This document shows positions 1-8,181 of a DNA stretch of 64,000 nt, piece by piece. The notes below the pieces were generated by a model. The model worked only from the letters and a program-made list of their open reading frames with translations, was not told the DNA's origin and searched no databases. The stretch spans positions 4,354,507 to 4,418,506 of the forward strand of contig NZ_CP024081.1 of the NCBI RefSeq assembly GCF_003033885.1, read 5' to 3'. Every line of letters begins with the position of its first letter. Positions within the stretch are counted from its first letter, which is position 1. The translations under genes and the position numbers were made by a program. This stretch comes from Pseudomonas rhizophila (GTDB taxonomy: Bacteria; Pseudomonadota; Gammaproteobacteria; Pseudomonadales; Pseudomonadaceae).

Positions 1-272
1 TCGACCGTTCGCAAAACTTCGCCAAGCGTGCCGATGCGCTGACCAATGGGCCGACGGCTGGCAACGTTGTGGCTCCTCCCGGCACGCAATCGCTCGCCTC
101 ACTTCCTGAGGGGGCGGCGGGCGAGTCGGGGAAAAAGGTCGGCGATCAGCAGGTCGACCAGATCGTCCAATCGTTGGGCCGCATGTTCGATTACTCCATT
201 GAAACTCAGATGGTCGTTCGTGGCGCGACGCAGATTTCCGGCGCAGCCAACACGCTCTTGAAAGGTCAATAA
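1..272 (+). CDS. sctI: Type III secretion inner rod protein SctI, 3' part
   Basis: The 5' end lies outside the window; the open frame enters with its first full codon at position 3 and stops at 270-272. The visible 89 residues are polar and Pro/Gly/Ser-rich and then end in a helical tail containing MFDYSIETQMVVRGATQ and a final LLKGQ. A helical C-terminus of this type (a tyrosine-rich 'YSIET' stretch, then a Gly/Ala hinge) is characteristic of the inner rod family (PscI, HrpB, NolB). The rod polymerises inside the secretion channel above the export gate. The assignment rests on this tail and on position: the SctJ lipoprotein gene starts 4 bases downstream, as in other clusters. Confidence is high for the role and moderate for any closer subfamily. 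Confidence 0.8.
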   Translation, partial: DRSQNFAKRADALTNGPTAGNVVAPPGTQSLASLPEGAAGESGKKVGDQQVDQIVQSLGRMFDYSIETQMVVRGATQISGAANTLLKGQ

Positions 273-276
273 AGCC

Positions 277-1059
277 ATGTTCCGCCGTTGCCATGCCGTG
301 CGCCTGATGATTGTCCTCGCCTTTGCCTGCATGCTGCAGGGCTGCGATATCGACCTGTACACCAACCTCAGCGAGCGTGAGGCCAATGCCATGGTTGCAG
401 TGCTGCTGCGTGAGGGTGTGCCGGCCTCGCGCAAGGTCCAGGAAAACGGCCAACTCACCGTGGTGGTGGACGAAAAACGCTTTGCCGAGGCCATGAGCCT
501 GCTCGACGAAGCTGGCTTGCCGGGCCAAACCTTTTCCAACATGGGCGCCGTGTTCAAGAGTGGTGGCCTGGTGTCTTCTCCCGTGCAGGAAAGGGCCCAG
601 ATGGTCTACGCGCTCAGTGAAGAACTCTCGCACAGCGTCTCGCTGATCGACGGTGTGGTTTCTGCCCGGGTACATGTGGTGCTGCCCGACAATGACCTGC
701 TCAAACGGGTGATTTCCCCGTCGTCGGCTTCAGTGCTGGTGCGCTACGACCCCAATACCGACATCAACCCCCTGATCCCGCAGATCAAAACCCTGGTGGC
801 CAACGGCATCTCCGGCTTGAGCTACGAAGGGGTGTCGGTCACGGTAATCAAGGCCGCCACCGGCAGCGGCCGGGCCAACGCACAGCCGCGCCTGGCCAGC
901 TTCCTGGGCATATGGATGCTCGAAGACAACCTGCCCCGTGCCCGGATGCTGTTCGGCGTCCTGCTGCTGGCCGCGCTGTCGATGGTCGGTGTGTTGGGCT
1001 GGCAGTACTGGCAACGACGCGCCTCCCGCGCCTTGTATGAGCTGGAGGACGTGAAATGA
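277..1059 (+). CDS. sctJ: Type III secretion inner-membrane ring lipoprotein SctJ
   Basis: This 260-residue protein has a lipoprotein signal peptide: a hydrophobic core at about residues 8-21 and the lipobox LQGC, with the acylated Cys at about residue 23. The mature part starts DIDLYTNLSEREANAM, the hallmark of the YscJ/HrcJ/PrgK family. It has two ring-building domains (about 24-75 and 110-190, the latter containing SARVHVVLP and SASVLVRYD). A C-terminal membrane helix lies near 225-243 and is followed by basic residues (WQRRASR). It forms the inner-membrane ring of the injectisome. The stop overlaps the start of sctK by 4 bases (ATGA), so translation is probably coupled. Length is normal for the family (250-290). 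Confidence 0.95.
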   Translation: MFRRCHAVRLMIVLAFACMLQGCDIDLYTNLSEREANAMVAVLLREGVPASRKVQENGQLTVVVDEKRFAEAMSLLDEAGLPGQTFSNMGAVFKSGGLVSSPVQERAQMVYALSEELSHSVSLIDGVVSARVHVVLPDNDLLKRVISPSSASVLVRYDPNTDINPLIPQIKTLVANGISGLSYEGVSVTVIKAATGSGRANAQPRLASFLGIWMLEDNLPRARMLFGVLLLAALSMVGVLGWQYWQRRASRALYELEDVK

Positions 1060-1694
1060 GTGCCGCCGCTTTGCCGCAGTGGCAAAACCTGCTCGAGCAG
1101 CCGCTGGATTTCGTCGGCACGCAGCCTCTTGCGGCGTGCTTCCCCGAGACCTCCGGCAGTGCGCTGAGCGCATTGCGCAAACAGCCGCGCTTCCAGGCGC
1201 GATTGATACGCTTGTTGCTCAGCCGTCATGAGCTGCAGGCTCCCAGTAGCCTGCCACTGCCCGATGTCGACGATCTACCGGTTCTGATGCTGCCTCCCGA
1301 GGACTTCAAGCGCCTGCCGCGTCTGTGTGGCGCGATTTTGCATAGCACCACCCTGAGTCGCGAGATCCGTGGCGATGTGGTCAACCAGTTGCGCGATTTG
1401 CTGGGCAGTGATGTGTTTGCCCTGGCCCTGGCAAACCGTGCCCTGGGCAGCGGTGCCGACTTGCTGCGTCAGCCGGCCGAACTGCTTGAAGTCATCGACC
1501 ATGATGGCGCCCGCTGCATCACCGCTTGGCTGAGCGCCCAGCCAGCGCCACTTCGGCCCTGGCTGCGCCTGCGTTTTGCCGAGCTGCCAGTTGAGAGCGG
1601 ACCGGTAAGTGCCACACCTGTGGCCAATGCTTTGGCCATCGTGCGCAGCGCCGCCTCGAACCTTCCACAGCTTGAGGAGCAGGGGACCCGATGA
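1056..1694 (+). CDS. sctK: Type III secretion sorting-platform protein SctK (HrpD/NolU family)
   Basis: This is a 212-residue soluble protein without signal peptide or membrane helix. SctK proteins diverge quickly, so the call rests mainly on position between sctJ and sctL, length, and a Leu/Arg-rich pattern (for example RLIRLLLSRHEL near 48-59 and TTLSREIRGDVV near 90-101). In rhizobia the protein at this place is NolU, and in P. syringae it is HrpD. It is expected to connect the cytoplasmic sorting platform pods to the membrane ring. It overlaps sctJ upstream and sctL downstream by 4 bases each, so all three are likely translated together. Confidence 0.75.
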   Translation: MSAAALPQWQNLLEQPLDFVGTQPLAACFPETSGSALSALRKQPRFQARLIRLLLSRHELQAPSSLPLPDVDDLPVLMLPPEDFKRLPRLCGAILHSTTLSREIRGDVVNQLRDLLGSDVFALALANRALGSGADLLRQPAELLEVIDHDGARCITAWLSAQPAPLRPWLRLRFAELPVESGPVSATPVANALAIVRSAASNLPQLEEQGTR

Positions 1695-2284
1695 GCGAGC
1701 TCCCGACCCGTCCTGCCGCCCGTATTCTGCGTGCCGAACAGGCAGACCTGTGGATAGACGGCTACGCCTTCCTGCAGGCTGCCCGTGACGAGGCTGAGGC
1801 CATCAGGCAAGACAGTGAGCAGTGGCTGCAACAAGCCCATGCCGAAGGCTTTGAAAGCGGGCGCCGGGAGGGTGCCGAACAGGTCAGCGCACTGCTGGGC
1901 GAAACGTCGTTGAGGATCGATGCCTGGCTGGCCGGGCTGGAAACGTCCCTGGCCGATCTGGCGCTGGGCATTGTGCGCGAAATACTCGATGACATGGACG
2001 ATGCCGAGCGCGTGATGCGTTGCGCCCGCAAGGCATTGGGGGCGTTCCGCCAGGATCAGGCCCTGACCCTGTTCGTCTCCCGTCAGGACGCCGAAGCGGT
2101 GCGTCAGCAATTCAAACTGCAAGAGGACGGCTTGCCGACGATTGCCGTGGAACCGGACGATCGGTTGCAAGGTGGTCAGGCACGGCTGAGCAGTCCGGTG
2201 GGTTCAGTGGAGCTGGGGCTTGAAGCCCAGTTGCTCAACCTGCGCCGCAACCTGCTGCCGTTTGCCGACGAGGCACAGCCATGA
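1691..2284 (+). CDS. sctL: Type III secretion ATPase stator SctL (HrpE/NolV family)
   Basis: This 197-residue protein has an N-terminal acidic and helical half (ARDEAEAIRQDSEQWLQQA, about 32-50) and a compact C-terminal half, the layout of the FliH/YscL/HrpE family. These proteins form the spokes that hold and restrain the SctN ATPase under the export gate. The C-terminal half contains LALGIVREILDDMD (about 92-105), which resembles the conserved FliH/V-ATPase-E-like region. It overlaps sctK by 4 bases and sctN by 4 bases (ATGA). Placement directly before the ATPase gene supports the assignment. Confidence 0.85.
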   Translation: MSELPTRPAARILRAEQADLWIDGYAFLQAARDEAEAIRQDSEQWLQQAHAEGFESGRREGAEQVSALLGETSLRIDAWLAGLETSLADLALGIVREILDDMDDAERVMRCARKALGAFRQDQALTLFVSRQDAEAVRQQFKLQEDGLPTIAVEPDDRLQGGQARLSSPVGSVELGLEAQLLNLRRNLLPFADEAQP

Positions 2285-3603
2285 TCACGATCCCCCACGA
2301 CCTGCTGCCGCGCCTGACCGAACGTCTGGCCAATGCCCGACCGCGCCCCATGAAGGGCACCATCCGCAGTATCCGCGGAGTGCTGCTGCGCGCTAGCGTC
2401 GCCGGTGTGCACATCGGTGAACTGTGCCAGTTGCGCGAACCCGGCAGCGGCCGCAGCCTGGCTGCCGAAGTCATTGGTTTTGAAGATGACGAAGCGATCC
2501 TTTCGCCCATCGGTTCGATGGACGGCCTGTCGACCCGCACCGAAATCATCGCCACCGGCGAGACCCTGGGGGTAAGCGTCGGCGATGCGCAGCTGGGCCG
2601 GGTGATCAGCCCCATGGGCGAATTTCTCGATGGCAGCCCGCCGCTGGGCGTGTTGCAGCGTTACCCCTTGCATGCCGAGCCTCCAGCGCCGTTCAGCCGC
2701 CAACTGATTGCCCACCCGATGTCCTTGGGGATGCGCAGCATCGACGGCCTGCTGACCTTGGCCCAGGGCCAGCGCATGGGCATCTTCGGTGAACCGGGGG
2801 TGGGTAAGTCTTCGCTGCTGGCGAGCATCGTGCGCAATACCAGTGCCGATGTCATCGTGATCGCCCTGATCGGTGAGCGCGGCCGTGAAGTGCGCGAGCT
2901 GCTCGATGTGCAGTTGGGCGCCGAGGCCCGGGCGCGTACCGTGGCCGTGGTCGCCACCTCCGACCGTCCGGCTGCCGAGCGGGTACGCGCCGCCTTTGTT
3001 GCCACTGCGCTGGCCGAATATCACCGCGACCAGGGCCGCAACGTGCTGCTGTTGATGGATAGCCTGACCCGCTTTGCCCGGGCCCAGCGTGAAATCGGCC
3101 TGGCGGTGGGCGAGCCGCCAACCCGTCGCGGTTACCCACCCTCCTTTTTCTCCGCCTTGCCGCGCCTGCTTGAACGCGCCGGCCCCGGCGAGACCGGCAG
3201 CATCACCGGGTTGTATACCGTGCTCACAGAAGGCGATGCCTCGATGGACCCGGTGGCTGAAGAAACCCGCTCAATCCTCGACGGGCACATCGTGCTCAGC
3301 GCCGAACTTGCGCAACGCAACTTTTTCCCGGCGGTGGATGTGCTGCAAAGCCGTAGCCGGTTGATGGACCAGGTGTGTGGCGACGAGCAACGCCACCTGG
3401 CCATGCGCATGCGCGAGCTGATGGCGCGGCGCAACGAGATCGAAATGCTCATCCGGGTCGGCGAATACGCCGCCGGGAGCGACCCACTGGCCGACGAGGC
3501 GATTGAGCGGCATGACGCCATTGAAGCGTTCTTGCGCCAAGGGGCCAACGAGCCAAGCAATCCCAACGAAACCCTGCAACACATGCGCAGGGTGATGGCA
3601 TGA
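2281..3603 (+). CDS. sctN: Type III secretion ATPase SctN
   Basis: This 440-residue protein is an F1-beta/FliI-type ATPase. The Walker A loop reads GEPGVGKSS at about residues 170-178, and the Walker B strand is NVLLLMDSLTRFA at about 254-266. The conserved segments GERGREVRE (about 200) and PTRRGYPPSFFSALPRLLERAG (about 281-302) match the catalytic core of HrcN/RhcN/YscN. The enzyme strips chaperones from effectors and energises substrate entry at the cytoplasmic face. Length is typical (430-455), and no key residue appears to be missing. It overlaps sctL by 4 bases and is followed after 16 bases by sctO, which has its own GGAGG ribosome site. Confidence 0.97.
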   Translation: MITIPHDLLPRLTERLANARPRPMKGTIRSIRGVLLRASVAGVHIGELCQLREPGSGRSLAAEVIGFEDDEAILSPIGSMDGLSTRTEIIATGETLGVSVGDAQLGRVISPMGEFLDGSPPLGVLQRYPLHAEPPAPFSRQLIAHPMSLGMRSIDGLLTLAQGQRMGIFGEPGVGKSSLLASIVRNTSADVIVIALIGERGREVRELLDVQLGAEARARTVAVVATSDRPAAERVRAAFVATALAEYHRDQGRNVLLLMDSLTRFARAQREIGLAVGEPPTRRGYPPSFFSALPRLLERAGPGETGSITGLYTVLTEGDASMDPVAEETRSILDGHIVLSAELAQRNFFPAVDVLQSRSRLMDQVCGDEQRHLAMRMRELMARRNEIEMLIRVGEYAAGSDPLADEAIERHDAIEAFLRQGANEPSNPNETLQHMRRVMA

Positions 3604-3619
3604 CAACCATGGAGGTCTT

Positions 3620-4096
3620 ATGAAAACCAGTGACATGCGTAGCCTTCAAGCGTTGCGCAAGTTGCGTGAGCAACGTGCGTCCAGCCAACTGGTCGCTCAG
3701 CAGCGACGCTGCCGGCAGACCAACGTGGCGCTGGATGACGCCAAGGAAAACCTGCGCCTGCATCGTGAGGCCCTGGCCCGTGAAGCCGAGCGCATCTACG
3801 GCTCGATCAGCGAAGGCATGTCGATCAGCGACTGGCGTATGGCCCAGGAGCATCTGGAGGAGCTGTACGAGGGCGGACAGCGAAAGCTGGAAGTGAGCGT
3901 CAGTGAAGTGGCGCGCACCCTGGAAATCCACGAGCACGAGCGCGAAGTGTTTCGGGTTGCCCATGTGGCTCGACAGCGCCAGGCGCAAGCCTGCGACACC
4001 TTGCTCGAAGGCCGCGAGCGCGTCGAGCGCCTTGTCGACGAACACCGTTTGGAGGCCGACGAAATTCCTCGCGCTGCTATCGGAGGCCGTGCGTGA
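3620..4096 (+). CDS. sctO: Type III secretion central stalk SctO
   Basis: This 158-residue protein is almost entirely charged and alpha-helical. Heptad-like runs of Arg, Glu, Leu and Gln run from about residue 8 to 145, as expected for the two-helix coiled coil of FliJ/YscO/HrpO proteins. These act as the gamma-like stalk between the ATPase ring and SctV. The start at 3620 has a good ribosome site (GGAGG at 3611-3615). The GTG start of sctQ overlaps its TGA stop (GTGA at 4093-4096). Sequence in this family is poorly conserved, so the call depends on coiled-coil character, size and position directly after the ATPase. Confidence 0.85.
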   Translation: MKTSDMRSLQALRKLREQRASSQLVAQQRRCRQTNVALDDAKENLRLHREALAREAERIYGSISEGMSISDWRMAQEHLEELYEGGQRKLEVSVSEVARTLEIHEHEREVFRVAHVARQRQAQACDTLLEGRERVERLVDEHRLEADEIPRAAIGGRA

Positions 4097-5151
4097 GCTG
4101 TCACCAGGACCCACTCTGGACACCCTTTGCCGAACAATTGACGCCTGTCGACCCCCAATGGGTGGACCTGCACAATCGCCTGCATCGTAGCCGCGAAACC
4201 TGGAAGGGAGAATGCGCAGGCCAGGTGATTGGCGTGCGCTGGGGCTCCGTTGCCGAACCTGACGTCACGGCAGTTGAGCTGTTGCTGGGGCTGGGCGAGG
4301 AGGGCGACGCGTCGGCCATCAGGCTGCACCTGCCAGCGCAGGCGCTGCACGCCCTGGGTGTGCCCGTTGCCCTGGACTTTCAAACCTTGCCTGGCGCGAT
4401 GCTGCTGGAGCTGTCCCTGCTGAGCCTGATCGAACCGTTGGAGCGCCTGACCGGGCAATCGATGCGTTTCATTGACCACGCCGACCCGGTTCACGCCGCC
4501 CTGGCCGCGCAACCTTGCCCGTTGAGCCTGGTCACCCAAGTCCAGCTCGACGGCTCGTCCATGCTCGTTGTGCTGCACTTGAGTGCCAATGCTGGCGAGC
4601 AGGTCGCGCAGTGGCTCGATCGGTATGCACCGCCGGCTCCCCATGCGCTAACAGACCTGCTCCTGTGGCTGGCGGTCGAGGCCGGCGAAGCCGAGCTGAG
4701 TGTCGGCGAGCTGCGCAGCCTCAATCCGGGCGATGTGGTGATGCTCGATCCTTGGCCCATGGGCCAGGTGCGGCTGGTGGTGAACCATCGTTTGCACGCC
4801 AGGGCCGGCCAGGACGGCACCAGGCTGACACTGCTTGAAACACCGATGAGCATCAATCTTTCCAAGGAATTTTCTGTGAACGAAGCACCCACCATGAGTG
4901 AAACCGCTGACGGGCGAAACCTGGATTCGCGCTTGGACGAACTGCCACTGAAAATGGTTTGCCAGGCCGGCAGTGTCGAGTTGACCCTGGCGCAGCTGCG
5001 CGAACTGGGGGAGGGCAGCCTGCTGTCGTTCACCGAGCAACGCCAGGACAGCGTCGACCTGATGATAAACGGGCGTCGCGTCGGCCAGGGGCAATTGGTC
5101 AGGATCGGTCCAGGCCTGGGCGTGCGCGTGTTGAGCATCGCCGCGTCATGA
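4093..5151 (+). CDS. sctQ: Type III secretion C-ring protein SctQ, unsplit form
   Basis: This 352-residue protein ends in a clear SpoA (FliN-like) domain at about 283-350, with LPLKMVCQAGSVELTLAQLR, GEGSLLSF and GRRVGQGQLVRIG. It has a preceding second SpoA-like region around 185-265 and an N-terminal SctQ-specific part. It builds the pods of the cytoplasmic sorting platform. In P. syringae Hrp1 clusters this protein is split into HrcQa and HrcQb; here it is one continuous chain, as in rhizobial RhcQ. The start is GTG at 4093, coupled to the sctO stop, and the end overlaps sctR by ATGA. No sctP (needle-length ruler) gene lies between sctO and sctQ. Confidence 0.9.
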   Translation: MSCHQDPLWTPFAEQLTPVDPQWVDLHNRLHRSRETWKGECAGQVIGVRWGSVAEPDVTAVELLLGLGEEGDASAIRLHLPAQALHALGVPVALDFQTLPGAMLLELSLLSLIEPLERLTGQSMRFIDHADPVHAALAAQPCPLSLVTQVQLDGSSMLVVLHLSANAGEQVAQWLDRYAPPAPHALTDLLLWLAVEAGEAELSVGELRSLNPGDVVMLDPWPMGQVRLVVNHRLHARAGQDGTRLTLLETPMSINLSKEFSVNEAPTMSETADGRNLDSRLDELPLKMVCQAGSVELTLAQLRELGEGSLLSFTEQRQDSVDLMINGRRVGQGQLVRIGPGLGVRVLSIAAS

Positions 5152-5807
5152 ATGGCTACCAGCCCAACCTGATTGAAATCATTGTGGTCGTCGCCACCAT
5201 CGGTCTTATTCCGCTGGCAGTGGTGACCCTGACCGGTTTCATGAAAATCTCCGTGGTGCTGTTCCTGATTCGCAACGCCCTGGGCGTGCAACAGACACCG
5301 CCTAACATGGTGCTGTACGGCATCGCCCTGATCCTGTCGGTCTACGTCACCACGCCGTTGCTGGGCGACATGTACCGGCAGGTGCAGGGCCGTGATCTCA
5401 ACATCGAGAGCATCGAGCAACTTACTGCCTTCGGGGACGCACTGAGGCCGCCATTGCAGGCGCACCTTTCGCGTTTCGCCAACGAAAGCGAGCGTGGTTT
5501 TTTCATCCAGGCCACGGAGACCATCTGGTCTCCTGAAGCCCGGGCCGATCTGCGCGACGATGACTTGGTGGTGCTGGTGCCGGCGTTCGTCAGCTCCGAA
5601 CTGACCCGGGCGTTCGAAATCGGTTTTCTGCTGTACGTTCCCTTTCTGGTGGTGGATTTGCTGGTGGCGAACGTATTGATGGCCATGGGCATGTCCATGG
5701 TTTCACCTACGCTGATTTCCATACCGCTGAAGCTCTTTCTGTTCGTCGCCTTGAGCGGCTGGTCGCGCTTGATGCATGGCCTGATTCTTAGCTATGGGGG
5801 CACCTGA
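5148..5807 (+). CDS. sctR: Type III secretion export gate protein SctR
   Basis: This is a 219-residue polytopic membrane protein of the FliP/YscR/HrcR family. The start at 5148 is chosen because it gives the family N-terminus (MNGYQPNLIEII) and an ATGA overlap with sctQ; the open frame extends further upstream but only inside sctQ. Characteristic segments are FMKISVVLFLIRNALG (about residues 31-46), FVSSELTRAFEIGFLLYVPF (about 146-165), DLLVANVLMAMGM and SPTLISIPLKLFLFVALSGW. SctR forms the core of the helical export gate together with SctS and SctT. Confidence 0.97.
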   Translation: MNGYQPNLIEIIVVVATIGLIPLAVVTLTGFMKISVVLFLIRNALGVQQTPPNMVLYGIALILSVYVTTPLLGDMYRQVQGRDLNIESIEQLTAFGDALRPPLQAHLSRFANESERGFFIQATETIWSPEARADLRDDDLVVLVPAFVSSELTRAFEIGFLLYVPFLVVDLLVANVLMAMGMSMVSPTLISIPLKLFLFVALSGWSRLMHGLILSYGGT

Positions 5808-6076
5808 TGGGCCAGGATGTATTTCTTTCGTTGATGAATCAGGCGCTGATGACGGTGCTGCTGTTGTCCGCCCCGGCACTGGCTGTTGCGATCATCGTCG
5901 GCCTGGGAGTGGGGTTGCTGCAGGCACTCACCCAGATCCAGGACCAGACCCTGCCGCAGGCGGTCAAGCTGGTGGCGGTGCTGCTGACGATCGTGTTCGT
6001 GGGGCCGTTGCTGGCGAGCCAGGTGGTGGAACTGGGTAACCAGGTGCTGGACAACTTCCCGTTGTGGACGCGCTGA
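5807..6076 (+). CDS. sctS: Type III secretion export gate protein SctS
   Basis: This 89-residue protein has two long hydrophobic helices (about 12-38 and 50-75), the pattern of FliQ/YscS/HrcS. The family segment TQIQDQTLPQAVKLVAVLL (about 43-61) is well conserved. It completes the SctRST export gate. Its ATG overlaps the sctR stop (TGATG), and its 3' end overlaps the likely sctT start by 13 bases. Size is exactly that of the family. Confidence 0.95.
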   Translation: MGQDVFLSLMNQALMTVLLLSAPALAVAIIVGLGVGLLQALTQIQDQTLPQAVKLVAVLLTIVFVGPLLASQVVELGNQVLDNFPLWTR

Positions 6077-6894
6077 ATGGCATGAATATCGAGCTTGCCA
6101 ACCAGTTCATCGAAGTCGCCTATCCGGTCATCAGCTCGGCGGCACTGTCCGCCAGCCGCGCCATGGGCGTGGTGGTGATTACCCCAGCCTTCAACCGCCT
6201 GGGCCTGACCGGCATGATCCGCAGTTGCGTCGCGGTGTCCATTGCCATCCCCATGTTTGTTCCGGTGTATGGCGCTTTCACTGCACTGCCAGAACATGGT
6301 GGGTTCTTCCTGGCCGGCCTACTGATCAAGGAATTCCTGATCGGTATCCTCATCGGACTGCTGTTCGGCATCCCGTTCTGGGCGGCGGAAGTGGCCGGCG
6401 AGTTGGTCGATCTGCAACGCGGTTCGACCATGGCCCAGTTGGTGGATCCCTTGTCATCGGGCGAGTCCAGTGTCATGGCCACCTTGCTGACGGTGATGTT
6501 GATCGCCCTGTTCTTCATGTCCAGCGGCTTCATCATGATGGTCGACGGCTATTACCACAGCTACCTGTTATGGCCGGTGACCGAGTTCACACCGTTGTTT
6601 GCCAGTTCGGCGTTGATGGCGGTGTTGCGGATTCTCGACCAGGTGACCCGCATCGGCGTGATCATGGTCGGGCCGCTGATCATCTGCATGCTGGTCACTG
6701 ACCTGATGCTCGCTTACCTGTCGCGCATGGCGCCCAACCTGCACATTTTCGATCTGTCGCTGCCGGTGAAAAATATGTTCTTCACTGTATTGATGGTGGT
6801 CTACATCAGCTTCCTGATTCCGGTGATGATCGAGCAACTCGGCGAATTCCGCGGTACGGTGGAGCTCCTGAAGACGCTGGCCGATTCGGTATGA
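6064..6894 (+). CDS. sctT: Type III secretion export gate protein SctT
   Basis: This 276-residue protein of the FliR/YscT/HrcT family has about six to eight membrane segments. Family segments include RAMGVVVITPAFNRLGLTG (about 35-53), LIKEFLIGILIGLLFGIPFW (about 87-106) and DLQRGSTMAQLVDP (about 116-129). The start used is GTG at 6064, overlapping sctS by 13 bases. An in-frame ATG at 6082 is an alternative that would shorten the protein by six residues, and nothing in the sequence decides between them. It is part of the SctRST export gate; sctU follows after 25 bases. Confidence 0.95.
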   Translation: MDALNGMNIELANQFIEVAYPVISSAALSASRAMGVVVITPAFNRLGLTGMIRSCVAVSIAIPMFVPVYGAFTALPEHGGFFLAGLLIKEFLIGILIGLLFGIPFWAAEVAGELVDLQRGSTMAQLVDPLSSGESSVMATLLTVMLIALFFMSSGFIMMVDGYYHSYLLWPVTEFTPLFASSALMAVLRILDQVTRIGVIMVGPLIICMLVTDLMLAYLSRMAPNLHIFDLSLPVKNMFFTVLMVVYISFLIPVMIEQLGEFRGTVELLKTLADSV

Positions 6895-6919
6895 CTTCCC
6901 TGTTTCGGGCGAAGCGTCC

Positions 6920-7966
6920 ATGAGCGATAGCAGCGAAGAGAAATCACAGCCGGCCACCAGCAAGAAGCTCAGCGAGGCGCGCAAGAAAGGCCAGGTGTCC
7001 AAGAGTCAGGACCTAGTCTCCGGCATGGTCATCCTGTTTTGCACGCTCTGTATCTCGATCATGGTGCCCAAGGCCCAGGCACAGATCACCGCGTTGCTGG
7101 ACCTGATCGCGCTGATCTACATCGAACCTTTTCACACCGTCTGGCCACGGGTGCTGGACATCGCCGGGCAGTTGCTCATCAACCTCACCCTGCCGGTGGT
7201 GGCCGTGACGGTGGGGGCGGTGATCCTGACCAACATCATCAGCATGCGCGGCGTGGTGTTCTCGGTCGAACCCCTCAAACCGGACATCAAACGTATCAAT
7301 CCGATCGATGGCTTCAAGCGCATTTTTTCGATGCGCAGTTTCGTTGAATTCCTCAAGGGCGTGATCAAGGTCGTACTGCTGGGGCTGGCGTTCTACGTGA
7401 TCGGGCGTGGGGCGTTGCAGGCGCTGATGGAGTCGTCGCGCTGCGGCGCCGGCTGCATCGAATCAACTTTCTACCTGGTACTCAAGCCTCTGGTGTTCAC
7501 CGTGCTGGCTGCCTTTCTGCTGGTCGGGGCGGCAGACGTGATGATGCAGCGCTGGCTGTTTGGCCGTGACATGAAAATGACCCGCAGCGAACAGAAGCGT
7601 GAGCGCAAGGACAGTGACGGCGATCCGGTGATCAAACAGGAACGCCAGCGTCAACGTCGGGAAATGCAAGCCCTGGCCACCAAGCTGGGCGTGGGGCGTG
7701 CATCGTTGATGGTCGGCTCCGACCCTGGTTGGGTGGTGGGTATACGTTATGTACGCGGCGAAACTCCGGTACCGGTGGTGGTGTGCAAGGCCGAGCGCGA
7801 GGACGCGGCGCAGTTGCTTGCGCAGGCCCGGGGCCTGGGGATTGCCCATAGCCTCGATACCGTCCTGGCCAAGGACATCGCCCGACGGGCAGTGCCGGGG
7901 GACCCTGTGCCGGATAACACCTTCCAGGCAGTGGCGGATATCCTGGTGGCCGCTCGGTTGATTTGA
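6920..7966 (+). CDS. sctU: Type III secretion switch protein SctU with degenerate cleavage motif
   Basis: This 348-residue protein has the N-terminal signature of FlhB/YscU/HrcU (EEKSQPATSKKLSEARKKGQ) and four membrane segments between about 30 and 210. The family motif RINPIDGFKRIFSM is at about 124-137, and a cytoplasmic tail starts near 215. In this family the tail normally carries Asn-Pro-Thr-His, where the chain cleaves itself to allow the substrate switch. Aligning from the conserved IRY.RGETPVPVV that follows, the four positions here read SDPG (codons near 7696-7707). The frame is open and the flanks are conserved, so a sequencing frameshift is unlikely. Either this system switches without the classical cut or the gene is impaired. 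It is the last gene of the sct run. Confidence 0.93.
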   Translation: MSDSSEEKSQPATSKKLSEARKKGQVSKSQDLVSGMVILFCTLCISIMVPKAQAQITALLDLIALIYIEPFHTVWPRVLDIAGQLLINLTLPVVAVTVGAVILTNIISMRGVVFSVEPLKPDIKRINPIDGFKRIFSMRSFVEFLKGVIKVVLLGLAFYVIGRGALQALMESSRCGAGCIESTFYLVLKPLVFTVLAAFLLVGAADVMMQRWLFGRDMKMTRSEQKRERKDSDGDPVIKQERQRQRREMQALATKLGVGRASLMVGSDPGWVVGIRYVRGETPVPVVVCKAEREDAAQLLAQARGLGIAHSLDTVLAKDIARRAVPGDPVPDNTFQAVADILVAARLI

Positions 7967-8181
7967 GCGTACCTGCTGGTGAGTGCCTCACAAATGGACG
8001 GAGCGAGTTTGAAAGTCCCTGTAAACCGGCATGACGTTTGGTCGTCCAGCCGCTCTCCCGATCCATCGGGTCTTTTGCGCGTTTAAGGTTGCGATTCGAG
8101 CCGAGTCATTCCCCTGCAATGTTCAATGGTCAAAGTTGATTCCTCTAGCGCTATCGGCGCCATTGTCAGGAGGACGTCCCC

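Noticed and set aside
4491..5465. Minus-strand open frame of 324 codons across sctQ and sctR
   Set aside because: It crosses two genes that are well supported on the other strand and has no ribosome site.
7967..8181. Search for an HrpL box or tts box before the HrpK-like gene
   Set aside because: I could not find GGAACC..CCAC or a convincing tts-like element by eye, so no promoter is claimed.
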